Virus record (IMG/VR): IMGVR_UViG_3300006917_000092 | Span: 1-31,435 of that record | Length of the DNA: 31,435 nucleotides | Source: a virus | Strand: one strand, 5' to 3' | Shown: piece after piece, positions 1 to 8,066 of the stretch | How positions within the stretch are numbered: the stretch's first letter is position 1 | Layout: each line of letters opens with the position of its first letter | Translations under genes and position numbers: made by a program | The notes under the pieces: generated by a model | Databases searched by the model: none | Told to the model about the DNA's origin: nothing | The model's input: only the letters and a program-made list of their open reading frames with translations

Positions 1-1
1 T

Positions 2-121
2 CCAGTTCGCAAGCCTTCTACTCCAACAGTCCGAAAGGCTATGGGTGGTAAGGTTGGTCGTGGTTGTGGTGTAGCAATGCGTGGTGGTGGTTGCGTAATG
101 ATGGGATCAAAGAAGAAGTAA
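2..121 (+). CDS. C-terminal end of a small Gly/Lys-rich phage protein (partial)
   Basis: The frame is open from the left edge and stops with TAA at 119-121, leaving 39 residues. The visible end is rich in Gly, Lys and Arg and carries the motif GRGCGVAMRGGGCVM followed by a lysine tail. Gly/Cys-rich tails of this kind occur in small proteins of the head region of aquatic podoviruses, but I know no assigned function. It lies 6 bases before the next gene and shares its strongly basic character. The start is outside the window, so total length and domain content are unknown. Confidence 0.6.
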   Translation, partial: PVRKPSTPTVRKAMGGKVGRGCGVAMRGGGCVMMGSKKK

Positions 122-127
122 CAGCAC

Positions 128-625
128 ATGCCACTTAAGAAGGGTAGCTCATCAAAAGTAGTAAGCAGCAATATCCGGATGCTTATGAAGGAAGGTAGAT
201 CACAAAAGCAAGCAGTAGCTATTGCACTTAGAAATGCAAATGCGAAAAAGCTTTCTGCTGGCGGTCTACCATCTCTAGTTACAAATAAGGCGGCATTGCG
301 GGAAGCAATCAACACACGCGACAACGAAAATATGTCAATGGAAGACAGGATGGCTGCCCAGAAGATCATGCGTAATGTTGGTAAAAGTGGAGTACGAAAA
401 GAGAAGAGAGCCATGTCCCAGAGTGGTGATCTTGTAGTCATGAAGATGGGTGGTTACGTCTCTCGCGTAAATGAAGCAGGAAACTACACAAAGCCTACAA
501 TGAGAAAGCAGCTATTCAACAGAATTAAAGCTGGTACAAAAGGCGGCGATGCGGGAGAATGGTCAGCTAGAAAGGCACAGCTTCTAGCTACTGAGTACAA
601 GAAGCGTGGTGGTGGATACAGGTAA
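128..625 (+). CDS. Small basic phage protein, 165 aa, function unknown
   Basis: It is a very basic protein. Residues 1-40 contain a motif of the type MPLKKGSS..VVS.NI, then QKQAVAIAL, which I recognise from many uncultured aquatic phages. The C-terminal 50 residues hold a second conserved block (NYTKPTMRK...GEWSARKAQLLA...KKRGGGYR) that recurs in small phage proteins of unknown function. There is no signal peptide or membrane segment. The stop overlaps the next ATG by one base (taATG), so translation is probably coupled. Its place just before the adaptor gene suggests a head-associated or DNA-associated role, but that is only inference from position and charge. Confidence 0.75.
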   Translation: MPLKKGSSSKVVSSNIRMLMKEGRSQKQAVAIALRNANAKKLSAGGLPSLVTNKAALREAINTRDNENMSMEDRMAAQKIMRNVGKSGVRKEKRAMSQSGDLVVMKMGGYVSRVNEAGNYTKPTMRKQLFNRIKAGTKGGDAGEWSARKAQLLATEYKKRGGGYR

Positions 626-873
626 TGGCTAAACTCATGAGTTCGCAAGCAAGCTTGAAGGCTTGGACGAAGCAGAAGTGGCGAACAAAGTCTGGGAAAC
701 CTTCAAAGGAAACAGGTGAGCGATACCTTCCAGAAGCTGCAATCAAATCCCTTACTCCACAAGAGTATGCAGCTACTACAAAGGCAAAGCGGAAGGGAAC
801 AAAGGCTGGAAAGCAGTTTGTAAAGCAACCAAAGACTATTGCAGAAAAAGTAAAGGGTTTCAGGAAGATTTAA
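625..873 (+). CDS. Small basic phage protein, 82 aa, function unknown
   Basis: An 82-residue, lysine-rich soluble protein. The conserved-looking core is SLKAWTKQKWRTKSGKPS, then GERYLPEAAIKSLTPQEYAATT and a basic C-terminus with GKQFVKQPK. I recognise this pattern from a small phage protein family often encoded near the head genes, without a known role. It starts at the last base of the preceding stop codon and is followed after one base by the next ATG, so it is part of a tightly coupled run of five small basic genes. No catalytic motif is visible. Confidence 0.75.
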   Translation: MAKLMSSQASLKAWTKQKWRTKSGKPSKETGERYLPEAAIKSLTPQEYAATTKAKRKGTKAGKQFVKQPKTIAEKVKGFRKI

Positions 874-874
874 A

Positions 875-1213
875 ATGGCACTCACAGATTCAGAAAAGAA
901 CAAGCTACAGAAGCTTGGACTAAGTGGCCTTAACAAGCCAAAGAACACTCCATCACATCCTACAAAGAAGGGTGTGGTAGCAGTGCGTTCTCCATCTGGT
1001 GGCGTAAAGGTAATTCGATTTGGTGACCAGAAGATGGGTCACAACTATTCTCCAGAAGCTAGAAAGGCATTCAAGACAAGACATGCGAGCAATATCGCAA
1101 AGGGTCCACAGAGTGCAGCCTATTGGGCAGACAAGGTTTACTGGGCAGGACCAACGGGATCAAAGAAGATGCCTCCAAAGTCTCAGAAGTATGTTAGAGG
1201 CATCAAGAGGTAA
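875..1213 (+). CDS. Small basic phage protein, 112 aa, function unknown
   Basis: A 112-residue basic protein. Residues 34-75 read as a compact conserved-looking segment (GVVAVRSPSGGVKVIRFGD, then QKMGHNYSPEARKAFKTRHA), followed by SAAYWADKVYWAGPTGSKK. The same block appears in small proteins of many aquatic phages whose function is not known. It starts one base after the preceding stop and is followed by an 8-base gap. There are no membrane segments or cysteines. A structural or DNA-binding role in the head would fit position and charge but is not shown. Confidence 0.75.
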   Translation: MALTDSEKNKLQKLGLSGLNKPKNTPSHPTKKGVVAVRSPSGGVKVIRFGDQKMGHNYSPEARKAFKTRHASNIAKGPQSAAYWADKVYWAGPTGSKKMPPKSQKYVRGIKR

Positions 1214-1221
1214 TAACCAAA

Positions 1222-1473
1222 ATGGCAATCTCAAGATCAAGTGTAAAGGAACAAATCATGAAGGCTCCAATGAAGAAGAAGACACCAATGATGGCAAAGG
1301 GCGGCAAGATGCCAAAGCTTGGCTCGGGCGAGCGTTTTGCAAAGCTTACGAAGAACATTGCTGCTCGCGGCAACGTATCCAATCCAGCAGCAGTAGCAGC
1401 TTCTATTGGTCGCAAGAAGTATGGCGCGGCAAAGATGGCAAAGATGGCTGCTGCCGGTCGCAAAAAGGGTTGA
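1222..1473 (+). CDS. Small basic phage protein, 83 aa, function unknown
   Basis: An 83-residue Lys/Ala/Gly/Met-rich protein. The middle and end (GSGERFAKLTKN, then NPAAVAASIGRKKYG and AKMAKMAAAGRKK) match a pattern I have seen in small proteins of phages and some bacteria, without known function. It is the last of the basic run. A 35-base gap with a purine-rich ribosome-binding stretch (gagaaagg at about 1491-1498) separates it from the adaptor gene. A longer open frame overlaps it (1020-1490), but that frame runs into the 112-aa gene and has no recognisable motif, so I prefer this reading. Confidence 0.7.
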   Translation: MAISRSSVKEQIMKAPMKKKTPMMAKGGKMPKLGSGERFAKLTKNIAARGNVSNPAAVAASIGRKKYGAAKMAKMAAAGRKKG

Positions 1474-1508
1474 TAGACATACTAGTGTAGAGAAAGGTTT
1501 AGACCTCT

Positions 1509-2183
1509 ATGTCAACTAGCGGCACATATAACTTCAGCATGGATATCGATGAGGTAATCCAAGAAGCTATGGAGATAATTGGAGGGGAGCAGACATTGGG
1601 ACATGATCCTAAGTCAGCTCGTCGTTCAATCAATCTACTGCTACAGGATTGGCAGAACAGAGGAATCCTTCTGTGGACCACGAATACCACGGTAGTAGAC
1701 GTTTCGGCTAGCGTAACAGCTTATGCTCTTTCATCTGCTACTGTAGATACAATGGAAGTAGTGGTCAATCTCAGTTCCACTGATATCCAGCTTCAGCGAA
1801 TTTCTATGGAGGAGTACCTCCAGATTCCGAGAAAGAGCCAGACTGGAAGACCAACACAGTACGCCATCCGCAGAGGTAGGGCAAATCCAGAACTTTACCT
1901 ATGGCCCATTCCAGATACAGAGGACTACTCACTCAAGATTGAAAAGGTCCGGTATATACAGGATGTAAACAAGTCTGCTGGTCAGATTGCGGATGTATCT
2001 CGTAGGTTTCTGCCGTGTCTTACTGCTGGTCTGTCCTACTTCATGTCAATGAAGAGAGCTGGTATCGGTGGCGATAGGGTCCAATTCATCAAGCAGGAGT
2101 ACGAGGAGCGTCTAGCTAGGGCTATGGACGAGGATAGGGAGCGTTCAAGCATCAGAATTGTACCAAAGCTGAACTTGGTGTAA
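1509..2183 (+). CDS. Head-to-tail adaptor, P22 gp4-like
   Basis: Probable connector protein that sits under the portal and joins it to the tail nozzle in podovirus virions. The 224-residue protein begins with a helical segment (EAMEIIGGEQTLGHDPKSAR, residues 19-38, then SINLLLQDWQNRGILLW). This matches the N-terminus of gp4-like and tail-tubular-A-like adaptors. The middle is beta-rich with YLQIPRKSQTGRPTQYAIR, and the end is a helical YFMSMKRAG...QEYEERLARAMDEDRER region, also typical. Length fits the usual range of about 170-230. It precedes a Cys-motif protein, fibres and a gp10-like nozzle gene, which supports an adaptor role. Confidence 0.7.
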   Translation: MSTSGTYNFSMDIDEVIQEAMEIIGGEQTLGHDPKSARRSINLLLQDWQNRGILLWTTNTTVVDVSASVTAYALSSATVDTMEVVVNLSSTDIQLQRISMEEYLQIPRKSQTGRPTQYAIRRGRANPELYLWPIPDTEDYSLKIEKVRYIQDVNKSAGQIADVSRRFLPCLTAGLSYFMSMKRAGIGGDRVQFIKQEYEERLARAMDEDRERSSIRIVPKLNLV

Positions 2184-2184
2184 A

Positions 2185-2463
2185 ATGGCATCTACCAAAC
2201 GAGCTTTGGGGATTTGCGATACTTGTGGGTTCCAGTACCCGTATCGCCAGCTAAAGCGCAATAGTTATGGGTTGATGGTATGTCCGGAGGACTATGAGGG
2301 TAGATACGACCTAAAGAACCATCCACAGAACAAGTCTCCAAACGTACGAGATGACGAGTACATCCGTAATCCAAGACCACCACTGAACAACGACAGAAAC
2401 ATTGTCTGGAACAACGCAAACGTAAATTGGGAAAACGAAACCCAATACTGGAATACGGTTTAA
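2185..2463 (+). CDS. Small Cys-motif protein, 92 aa, possible zinc-binding structural protein
   Basis: A 92-residue protein with an N-terminal ICDTCGFQYPYRQLKRNSYG segment followed by LMVCPED. The C-x2-C pair (C11, C14) and C33 look like a degenerate zinc-ribbon knuckle. A fourth Cys is missing, though H47 could serve as a ligand. Short proteins with this N-terminus lie next to the adaptor gene in many aquatic podophages. It starts one base after the adaptor stop. The C-terminal half is Asn/Pro-rich and probably extended. The role is unknown; a small virion or connector component is plausible. Confidence 0.65.
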   Translation: MASTKRALGICDTCGFQYPYRQLKRNSYGLMVCPEDYEGRYDLKNHPQNKSPNVRDDEYIRNPRPPLNNDRNIVWNNANVNWENETQYWNTV

Positions 2464-2472
2464 GGAGCGGAT

Positions 2473-4278
2473 ATGGCAACTCTTACTGGCAAGACCATTG
2501 CAGATACATACAAGGATCTGCTTCAGGTCAGCAATGCAAATAGCGGAATTGACGGCACTCTTCGTACTGTTCAAGATGGAGAGGGAACCAATTCTGCATT
2601 ACAACTAAGCAATAGTGCTGTAAACATCAATGGTACTTTCCAGCTAAATGGATCCACTCTCACTGCAACAGCTTCAGCATTGAATGCTGTAACTGACCTG
2701 AGTGGAGTAACTGGTCTCGTAGCAATGACTGGAGGATCTCCAATTGGGAGATCTATTACAGTTGGTACTGGCCTAAGTGTAGCAAATGGTGATGGTGTAA
2801 ATTCTAATCCAGCAATTACACTGGAAACTACTGGAGTTGTTTCTGGAAGTTATGGTCCATTTTCAAATCTAGAAGTAAATGCTAGAGGACAACTAGTAAG
2901 TATTAGTACTCCTGTTTCAGTAAGTGTATCAAACTTTGCTACTACAAAGCTCACTGTTGACAATATTGTTGGAGCATCCGCTACGTTTTCTGGTGGAGTT
3001 TCTGCAAGTACATTTTATGGGGATGGGTCAAATCTGACAAATCTTCCCACTGCACCCGTTTCAGTTTCTGCGTATACTGTAAATAGACTTACTGTTGTTA
3101 GCGCAGCAACAGTAAATGGCATTGTCAGTGCTGTAGCTTTTGTTGGAGATGGTTCAGGTCTATCAAATATCAGTGTAGCTTTTGCCGCTTCAGCAACCAA
3201 TGCAACTAATGCAGTAAACGCTACTAATGCTGTAAGCGCAGTATTTGCTTCATCCGCTACTAATGCAACAAATGCCCTAACGGCTGATTTTGCTACAAGC
3301 GCCACTAATGCTACAAATGCAGTAAGTGCTACGTTTGCCGCTTCAGCTACAAATGCTACAAATGCAGTTTCGGCTGCATTTGCTACTTCTGCCACAAATG
3401 CTACAAATGCGGTCTCTGCTTCATTTGCTACATCAGCTACTGACGCCTTGAATGCAACAAATGCAGTATCAGCACAATTTGCTACAAGTGCCACAAATGC
3501 TACAAATGCAAGTTCGGCTGTATTTGCTACTTCTGCTGCAAATGCTACTAATGCAATAAATGCAACCTCTGCTGTATTTGCTGCTAGTGCTACAAATGCG
3601 GCTAATGCTGTATCTGCTGTTTTTGCCTCAAGCGCATCTAATGCCACTACTGCTGTAAATGTAAGTGGTGGAACTGCTATTCTAACTGCTGCTGACATTT
3701 CTGGAAAAGTTTCTATTGGAAATGGAATAAATATTGTAGGTGCTATTAGTGGTGTAAGCGCAATCTTTACCGGTACTGTAAGTGTAAATGAAATTGATGC
3801 CTCTATTGGTAGTTTCAATAATTCAGTATCAATTGGCGGCTCTCTTAATGTTATAGGTGCTGTAAGTGGTAGCACGGCAGTTTTTACTGGAATTGTTAGT
3901 GCTAGCGCAGTTGCTTTGGGAACTGGGAATTTAGGAAAGAAATTTGCAGTATCCGGAGCCGCAATTGCTACCATTGTAAGCCTAACAGATGGAACTTCAA
4001 TTTCTGTAGACTTCAATACATCTCAGAATTTTGCTGTAATGCTTACAGGAAATAGAACACTTGAAAGTCCTTCAAATTGTGTAGCTGGACAAACTGGTTC
4101 CATTTTCGTCATGCAAAACGTATCTGGTGGAAAGACACTTTCGTTTGGAAGCAACTGGAAGTTTGCTGCCGGTACGGCTCCAACACTGACCACTACAGCT
4201 TCTGCTGTGGATAGACTAGACTACATTGTCTTCTCGTCTACTGCAATTCACACTGTAGCTACCCTTGATGTTCGATAA
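2473..4278 (+). CDS. Tail fibre or appendage protein with Ala/Thr/Asn repeat shaft, 601 aa
   Basis: A fibre-like protein. Residues 1-150 are a Gly/Ser/Thr-rich N-terminal part, followed by GDGSNLTNLP (183-192) and GDGSGLSNIS (225-234), motifs common in phage fibre shafts. Residues 236-395 are about ten imperfect units of FA.SATNATNAVSA, mostly 15 residues. Similar Ala/Ser/Thr repeats form trimeric rods in lambda-type side tail fibres. The last 100 residues (500-601) are nearly the same as the end of the next protein and probably form a C-terminal knob or assembly domain. A good Shine-Dalgarno (aaggag, 2462-2467) precedes the ATG. Direct receptor contact is inferred, not shown. Confidence 0.7.
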   Translation: MATLTGKTIADTYKDLLQVSNANSGIDGTLRTVQDGEGTNSALQLSNSAVNINGTFQLNGSTLTATASALNAVTDLSGVTGLVAMTGGSPIGRSITVGTGLSVANGDGVNSNPAITLETTGVVSGSYGPFSNLEVNARGQLVSISTPVSVSVSNFATTKLTVDNIVGASATFSGGVSASTFYGDGSNLTNLPTAPVSVSAYTVNRLTVVSAATVNGIVSAVAFVGDGSGLSNISVAFAASATNATNAVNATNAVSAVFASSATNATNALTADFATSATNATNAVSATFAASATNATNAVSAAFATSATNATNAVSASFATSATDALNATNAVSAQFATSATNATNASSAVFATSAANATNAINATSAVFAASATNAANAVSAVFASSASNATTAVNVSGGTAILTAADISGKVSIGNGINIVGAISGVSAIFTGTVSVNEIDASIGSFNNSVSIGGSLNVIGAVSGSTAVFTGIVSASAVALGTGNLGKKFAVSGAAIATIVSLTDGTSISVDFNTSQNFAVMLTGNRTLESPSNCVAGQTGSIFVMQNVSGGKTLSFGSNWKFAAGTAPTLTTTASAVDRLDYIVFSSTAIHTVATLDVR

Positions 4279-4301
4279 ACCCAATAAAGGAATAGATAAA
4301 G

Positions 4302-5261
4302 ATGGCTAGTACATACACAACTAGACTGCGGTTTGAAAAGCAAGGAGATGGGGAAAACCCTAACTCTTGGGGAGATATCCTGAATCAGAACGTAATCGAT
4401 CTGATTGACGAAGCTGTTGCTGGCTATGTTGTTGTATCTGTAAGCGGCTCTCCAATTTCTCTATCCGAGAATAACGGTGCTGTAGATCAGTCTAGAAATG
4501 CTTCTCTAGAGTTTGCTGGTACACTAACGGCTGATGTAACCATCACAATTCCATCACATGAAAAGACCTACTTCCTTCGTAATGTAGCTACCGGCTCCTT
4601 TGCAGTAAAGATGAAGACAGCAAGTGGATCCGTGTACTCAGTACCTTCGTCTCAAAATGTATTTGTGGCTTGCAATGGAACTAATATTTATCAAGTAGAT
4701 TTTCCTACTTCTGTCAGTTCGTTTACTGCAAATCAACTAACTGTAGTAAGTGCGGTAAGTGGAACAAATGCTGCGTTTGCAAATGGGTCATTTACTACAA
4801 ATGTTGTGACTCCGAGAGTGTCAGCAGCTACTTCACTTGCAATTGCTACAAGTGGAGTAGACAGGATTAATATAGATGCTAATGGTAATGTAGGCTTTGG
4901 AACTAGCGTTCCGGTAAAGCAGTTGGAGATTACCAAGTCAGCTAGAGCGCATGTAGTAAGTCTTACTGACGTATCTACCAGCATTGCAATTGACTTCAAT
5001 ACTGCACAGAACTTTGCCATTCAGCTTATAGGTAATCGTACATTTGAGAACCCATCAAACTGTGCGGCAGGGCAGACAGGCTCAATCTTTATTGAGCAGA
5101 ATGTCTCCGGAGGAAAGACACTTTCGTTTGGAAGTAACTGGAAGTTTGCCAATGGTGAAGCTCCTACACTAACTACTGACGCATCTGCGGTAGATAGACT
5201 TGACTATATTGTCTACACTTCAACAGCCATTCACGCTGTAATGACACTTAATGTACGGTAA
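4302..5261 (+). CDS. Tail fibre or appendage protein, 319 aa
   Basis: Residues 1-40 carry YTTRLRFEKQGDGENPNSWG followed by DILNQNVIDLIDEAVAG, an N-terminal pattern found in many phage fibre proteins and thought to anchor the fibre to the virion. A beta-rich middle leads to GNVGFGTSVPVKQLEI (195-210), a pattern typical of fibre shafts. Residues 217-319 repeat the C-terminal domain of the preceding 601-aa protein, including GSIF..QNVSGGKTLSFGSNWKF and ASAVDRLDYIV. The two genes therefore encode fibres with different bodies and a common end. No enzymatic motif is seen. Confidence 0.7.
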   Translation: MASTYTTRLRFEKQGDGENPNSWGDILNQNVIDLIDEAVAGYVVVSVSGSPISLSENNGAVDQSRNASLEFAGTLTADVTITIPSHEKTYFLRNVATGSFAVKMKTASGSVYSVPSSQNVFVACNGTNIYQVDFPTSVSSFTANQLTVVSAVSGTNAAFANGSFTTNVVTPRVSAATSLAIATSGVDRINIDANGNVGFGTSVPVKQLEITKSARAHVVSLTDVSTSIAIDFNTAQNFAIQLIGNRTFENPSNCAAGQTGSIFIEQNVSGGKTLSFGSNWKFANGEAPTLTTDASAVDRLDYIVYTSTAIHAVMTLNVR

Positions 5262-5276
5262 GAGGAACTAAGTACA

Positions 5277-7652
5277 ATGCCTTTCCAGAACAACGTACTA
5301 GCTGGAGCTTCTGCTCAAGGTGGCTACCAGATCGCCAACTCGCTGCGCTTCCGGTGGAGCAACACGGGCTACCTGTCGCGCACCGCTGGAGCATCCCCCA
5401 CCAACGACAAGATCTTCACTTGGGCCGGGTGGGTAAAGCTCGGCCTGCCCGTCACCAACGCCGCAGATTATGGCGTTTTGTTCACCGGGTACACCGCAAG
5501 CAGCGACGCAGGATTTGGCGTTCTTACAGTCTCAAATCCGGTAGCAGGATTCCCTGCAATAAGAGTTGGTGGGTGGGCGACTAACTATCGCATCACTTCT
5601 GCCGCCTTCCGCGATCCTTCTGCTTGGTATCACATTGTCATGGCGGTTGACACGACGCAGGCCACAGCAGCGGATCGCATCAAACTCTACGTCAACGGAA
5701 CGCAGATCACTTCCTTTGGCACTAGCAACAACCCCGCGCTCAACGCCACGATGGGTTTCAACAACGCATCTTCAACGCAGCGCATTGGTCTGGATGCCCC
5801 GGCATCTTCTGCATACCACTTCGACGGCTACATGGCCCATGTCTACTTCATCGACGGCCAAGCCCTGACGCCCTCCAGCTTCGGCCAGACCGATGCCACC
5901 ACAGGCGTGTGGGTGCCGAAGGCGTACTCTGGCACCTACGGCAACAATGGCTTCTTCCTTCAGTTCAAGGACGCCGCCAGCACCACGACCATTGGCTACG
6001 ACACCAGCGGAAACTCCAACAACTTCACGACCAGCGGCATCTCGGTGACGAGCGGCGTCACGTTCGACCAGATGACCGACACGCCGACGAACAACTATGC
6101 GGTGTGGTCCCCGATTGATAGGGGGGACACGGGCCTTGATGTGACGAACGGAAATCTTGGCTACACGATCAGCAATGCAACATCTGGGTTTTGCCGTGCC
6201 TCATTCGCCACATCGACTGGTAAGTGGTACTGGGAACTCACGGCTGGAGCGAATTGGACAGCATCTCCGCAGCATGGTATTTCGCCAATAACTGCAGTCA
6301 ACACGGGCGACGCTACCAGCGGTGGGGGATATGGTTTCGAGAGCGCCGCTACCTCTCGCTTGTTTGCCAACGGAGCGGCGACGGGAAATTACGGATCGCA
6401 GATCAACTCTGGCGATGTGTTGATGATTGCGGTCGATTTCGACGCAGGGAAAATCTGGTACGGAAGGAACGGAACTTGGTTTGGTTCTCCAGCCGGTGAT
6501 CCCGCTGCCGGGACCAACCAATCCCAAACGATCTCAACCGGCGTGATTTACGCGCCGATGTTCGGTAGGGATAGTTCTAACGCGACGACCACGAATTACG
6601 TCAACTTCGGCCAGCGCGCCTTCAGCTACACCCCGCCAAGCGGCTTCAAGGCCTTGAACACCGCGAACTTTTCGGTTCCGACGATCAAGAAGCCCTCGCT
6701 CTACATGGATGCTACGCTGCGTACTGGCACGGGCGCGACGGCAAGTGTGTCTTCGCTGGGCTTCCAGCCGGACCTCGTGTGGATCAAGAGCCGCAGCGCG
6801 GCAACCGATCATGGCCTCTACGATGCTGTTCGTGGCGTCCAGAAACAGCTTGAGAGCAACACGACGACCGCAGAAACAACTGAAACCACCGGCCTGACTG
6901 CGTTCAGCAGCAACGGCTACACAGTCGGCGCTCTGGCCCAACTTAACACCAACACCGCGACCTATGTAGACTGGTCGTGGAAAGAAAGCGTTACATCTGG
7001 ATTTGACATCGTGACGTATGTTGGAAATGGGACCAACCGCACGATCAGCCATAATCTTGGCGCGGTTCCGAAGCTCATCATCGTTCGCTCTCGCGAGGCG
7101 ACCAGCACCGGACGCTGGCTTGTTCAGCACGGCACCTACGGAGCAGCGCGGTACGCCTACCTAAACGAGACTTTTGCCTTTGACACGGCAAATGCCAACC
7201 TTCGTTGGAACTCAACTGACCCGACGAGCAGCGTGTTCAGCCTCGGCACGTCCAGCGACGGCAATCATACGGGCGACAACTACGTCGGCTATCTATTCGC
7301 CGAGATTGCGGGCTTCTCTCGCATCAACTCGTACACCGGCAACGCCAGCGCGGACGGACCGTTTGTGTGGTGCGGATTTAGGCCCCGCTGGATTATGATA
7401 AAGGACGCAACGGCCGCAAATCTTGATTGGCGAATCTACGATACTGTCAGAGAGACATTCAACGAAATGGGTGGTGGTCTGGAGGCTGGAGACGCTGCCG
7501 CCGAAAACTATGCCACTTCCGTTCGTGCCATTGATGTTCTTTCCAATGGCTTCAAAATACGAGTGTCCGCATCCGGCTTGAATGGGTCTGGTGTAACATA
7601 TGTATTCGCCGCGTTTGCCGAAGCTCCATTCAAGTATGCTAGAGCTAGATAA
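5277..7652 (+). CDS. Large receptor-binding-type fibre with LamG-like, SPRY-like and DUF7483-like regions, 791 aa
   Basis: Probable host-range or adhesion protein. Residues about 40-215 look like a concanavalin/LamG-type domain (FTWAGWVKLG, WYHIVMAVDT, IKLYVNGTQI, HFDGYMAHVYFIDG). Residues 300-450 look SPRY-like (GKWYWELTAG, GDVLMIAVDFDAGKIWYGRN). Residues 490-790 hold three related units, each with a V.IKSR-like strand (VWIKSRSAAT, LIIVRSREAT, WIMIKDATAA), as in the DUF7483-type fibre ends of aquatic phages. Most of the gene uses GC-rich codons (GCC, AAC, GGC, CGC), while the first 20 codons and its neighbours do not. This points to recent import of the body of the gene. All domain names are from pattern recognition, not a search. 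Confidence 0.7.
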   Translation: MPFQNNVLAGASAQGGYQIANSLRFRWSNTGYLSRTAGASPTNDKIFTWAGWVKLGLPVTNAADYGVLFTGYTASSDAGFGVLTVSNPVAGFPAIRVGGWATNYRITSAAFRDPSAWYHIVMAVDTTQATAADRIKLYVNGTQITSFGTSNNPALNATMGFNNASSTQRIGLDAPASSAYHFDGYMAHVYFIDGQALTPSSFGQTDATTGVWVPKAYSGTYGNNGFFLQFKDAASTTTIGYDTSGNSNNFTTSGISVTSGVTFDQMTDTPTNNYAVWSPIDRGDTGLDVTNGNLGYTISNATSGFCRASFATSTGKWYWELTAGANWTASPQHGISPITAVNTGDATSGGGYGFESAATSRLFANGAATGNYGSQINSGDVLMIAVDFDAGKIWYGRNGTWFGSPAGDPAAGTNQSQTISTGVIYAPMFGRDSSNATTTNYVNFGQRAFSYTPPSGFKALNTANFSVPTIKKPSLYMDATLRTGTGATASVSSLGFQPDLVWIKSRSAATDHGLYDAVRGVQKQLESNTTTAETTETTGLTAFSSNGYTVGALAQLNTNTATYVDWSWKESVTSGFDIVTYVGNGTNRTISHNLGAVPKLIIVRSREATSTGRWLVQHGTYGAARYAYLNETFAFDTANANLRWNSTDPTSSVFSLGTSSDGNHTGDNYVGYLFAEIAGFSRINSYTGNASADGPFVWCGFRPRWIMIKDATAANLDWRIYDTVRETFNEMGGGLEAGDAAAENYATSVRAIDVLSNGFKIRVSASGLNGSGVTYVFAAFAEAPFKYARAR

Positions 7653-8066
7653 ATGAGCGATCCAATTTCAGGAATGGCTAGTTCATTTGCTGTAGGAAAA
7701 GCACTTACGGCCATTGCTGGTTTTTTTGGAGGACTCAGTGTAAGTTTCTTTTGGCAACCTAAGAAACTTCATCAATATGGAAGACTAGCTGCTGGAGCCA
7801 TCATTGGAGGTATTGCCGTAGGAGCTTCGTTTACATTAGGAGGTTTTATTGCCTCGTACATGGGAATGGACATAAACCAAGCAGATTCCGCACTAGCTAT
7901 TGGATATGTAGTTGGCGTCATGTCAGTATTTGTCCTTTCAATACTGGTAAATTTCTTTGAGAAAAAGGAAGACAAGGATATACTTGAAGTTGCATCCGAG
8001 ATGCAGAAATCAATTAGAGGTGTTCGATCCAATGTAAGGAATAAACCAAAGAGGGCTAAGAAATGA
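7653..8066 (+). CDS. Small membrane protein, 137 aa, holin-like
   Basis: Three hydrophobic stretches are visible, at about residues 15-33 (LTAIAGFFGGLSVSFFW), 45-69 (AAGAIIGGIAVGASFTLGGF) and 80-102 (ALAIGYVVGVMSVFVLSILV). They are followed by a charged, Lys/Arg-rich cytoplasmic tail. Size and layout fit a class I holin, but another 3-TM holin lies beside the endolysin at 21171, so this may have a different role in the envelope. It follows the GC-rich fibre gene directly (TAA then ATG) and overlaps the next gene by four bases (ATGA), which implies coupled translation with a second membrane protein. Confidence 0.55.
   Translation: MSDPISGMASSFAVGKALTAIAGFFGGLSVSFFWQPKKLHQYGRLAAGAIIGGIAVGASFTLGGFIASYMGMDINQADSALAIGYVVGVMSVFVLSILVNFFEKKEDKDILEVASEMQKSIRGVRSNVRNKPKRAKK

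Noticed and set aside
1020-1490. An alternative 156-codon + strand frame
   Set aside because: It overlaps two small genes with recognisable motifs and good coupling. Its own product is a Gln/Ser/Arg-rich frameshift-like sequence.
3178-3657. Regular repeats that might suggest a CRISPR array
   Set aside because: Units are about 45 bases, in frame, without unique spacers, and encode a regular peptide repeat.
3015-4016. A 333-codon antisense reading frame across the fibre repeats
   Set aside because: It mirrors the Ala/Thr/Asn repeat DNA, has only low-complexity Ala/Val/Phe content, and lacks a ribosome-binding site. The + strand fibre explains the region.
6534-7130. A 198-codon antisense frame in the GC-rich fibre
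   Set aside because: High GC lowers stop-codon frequency, so long chance frames are expected here. The translation shows no recognisable motif and the LamG/SPRY/DUF7483-like frame on the + strand is clear.
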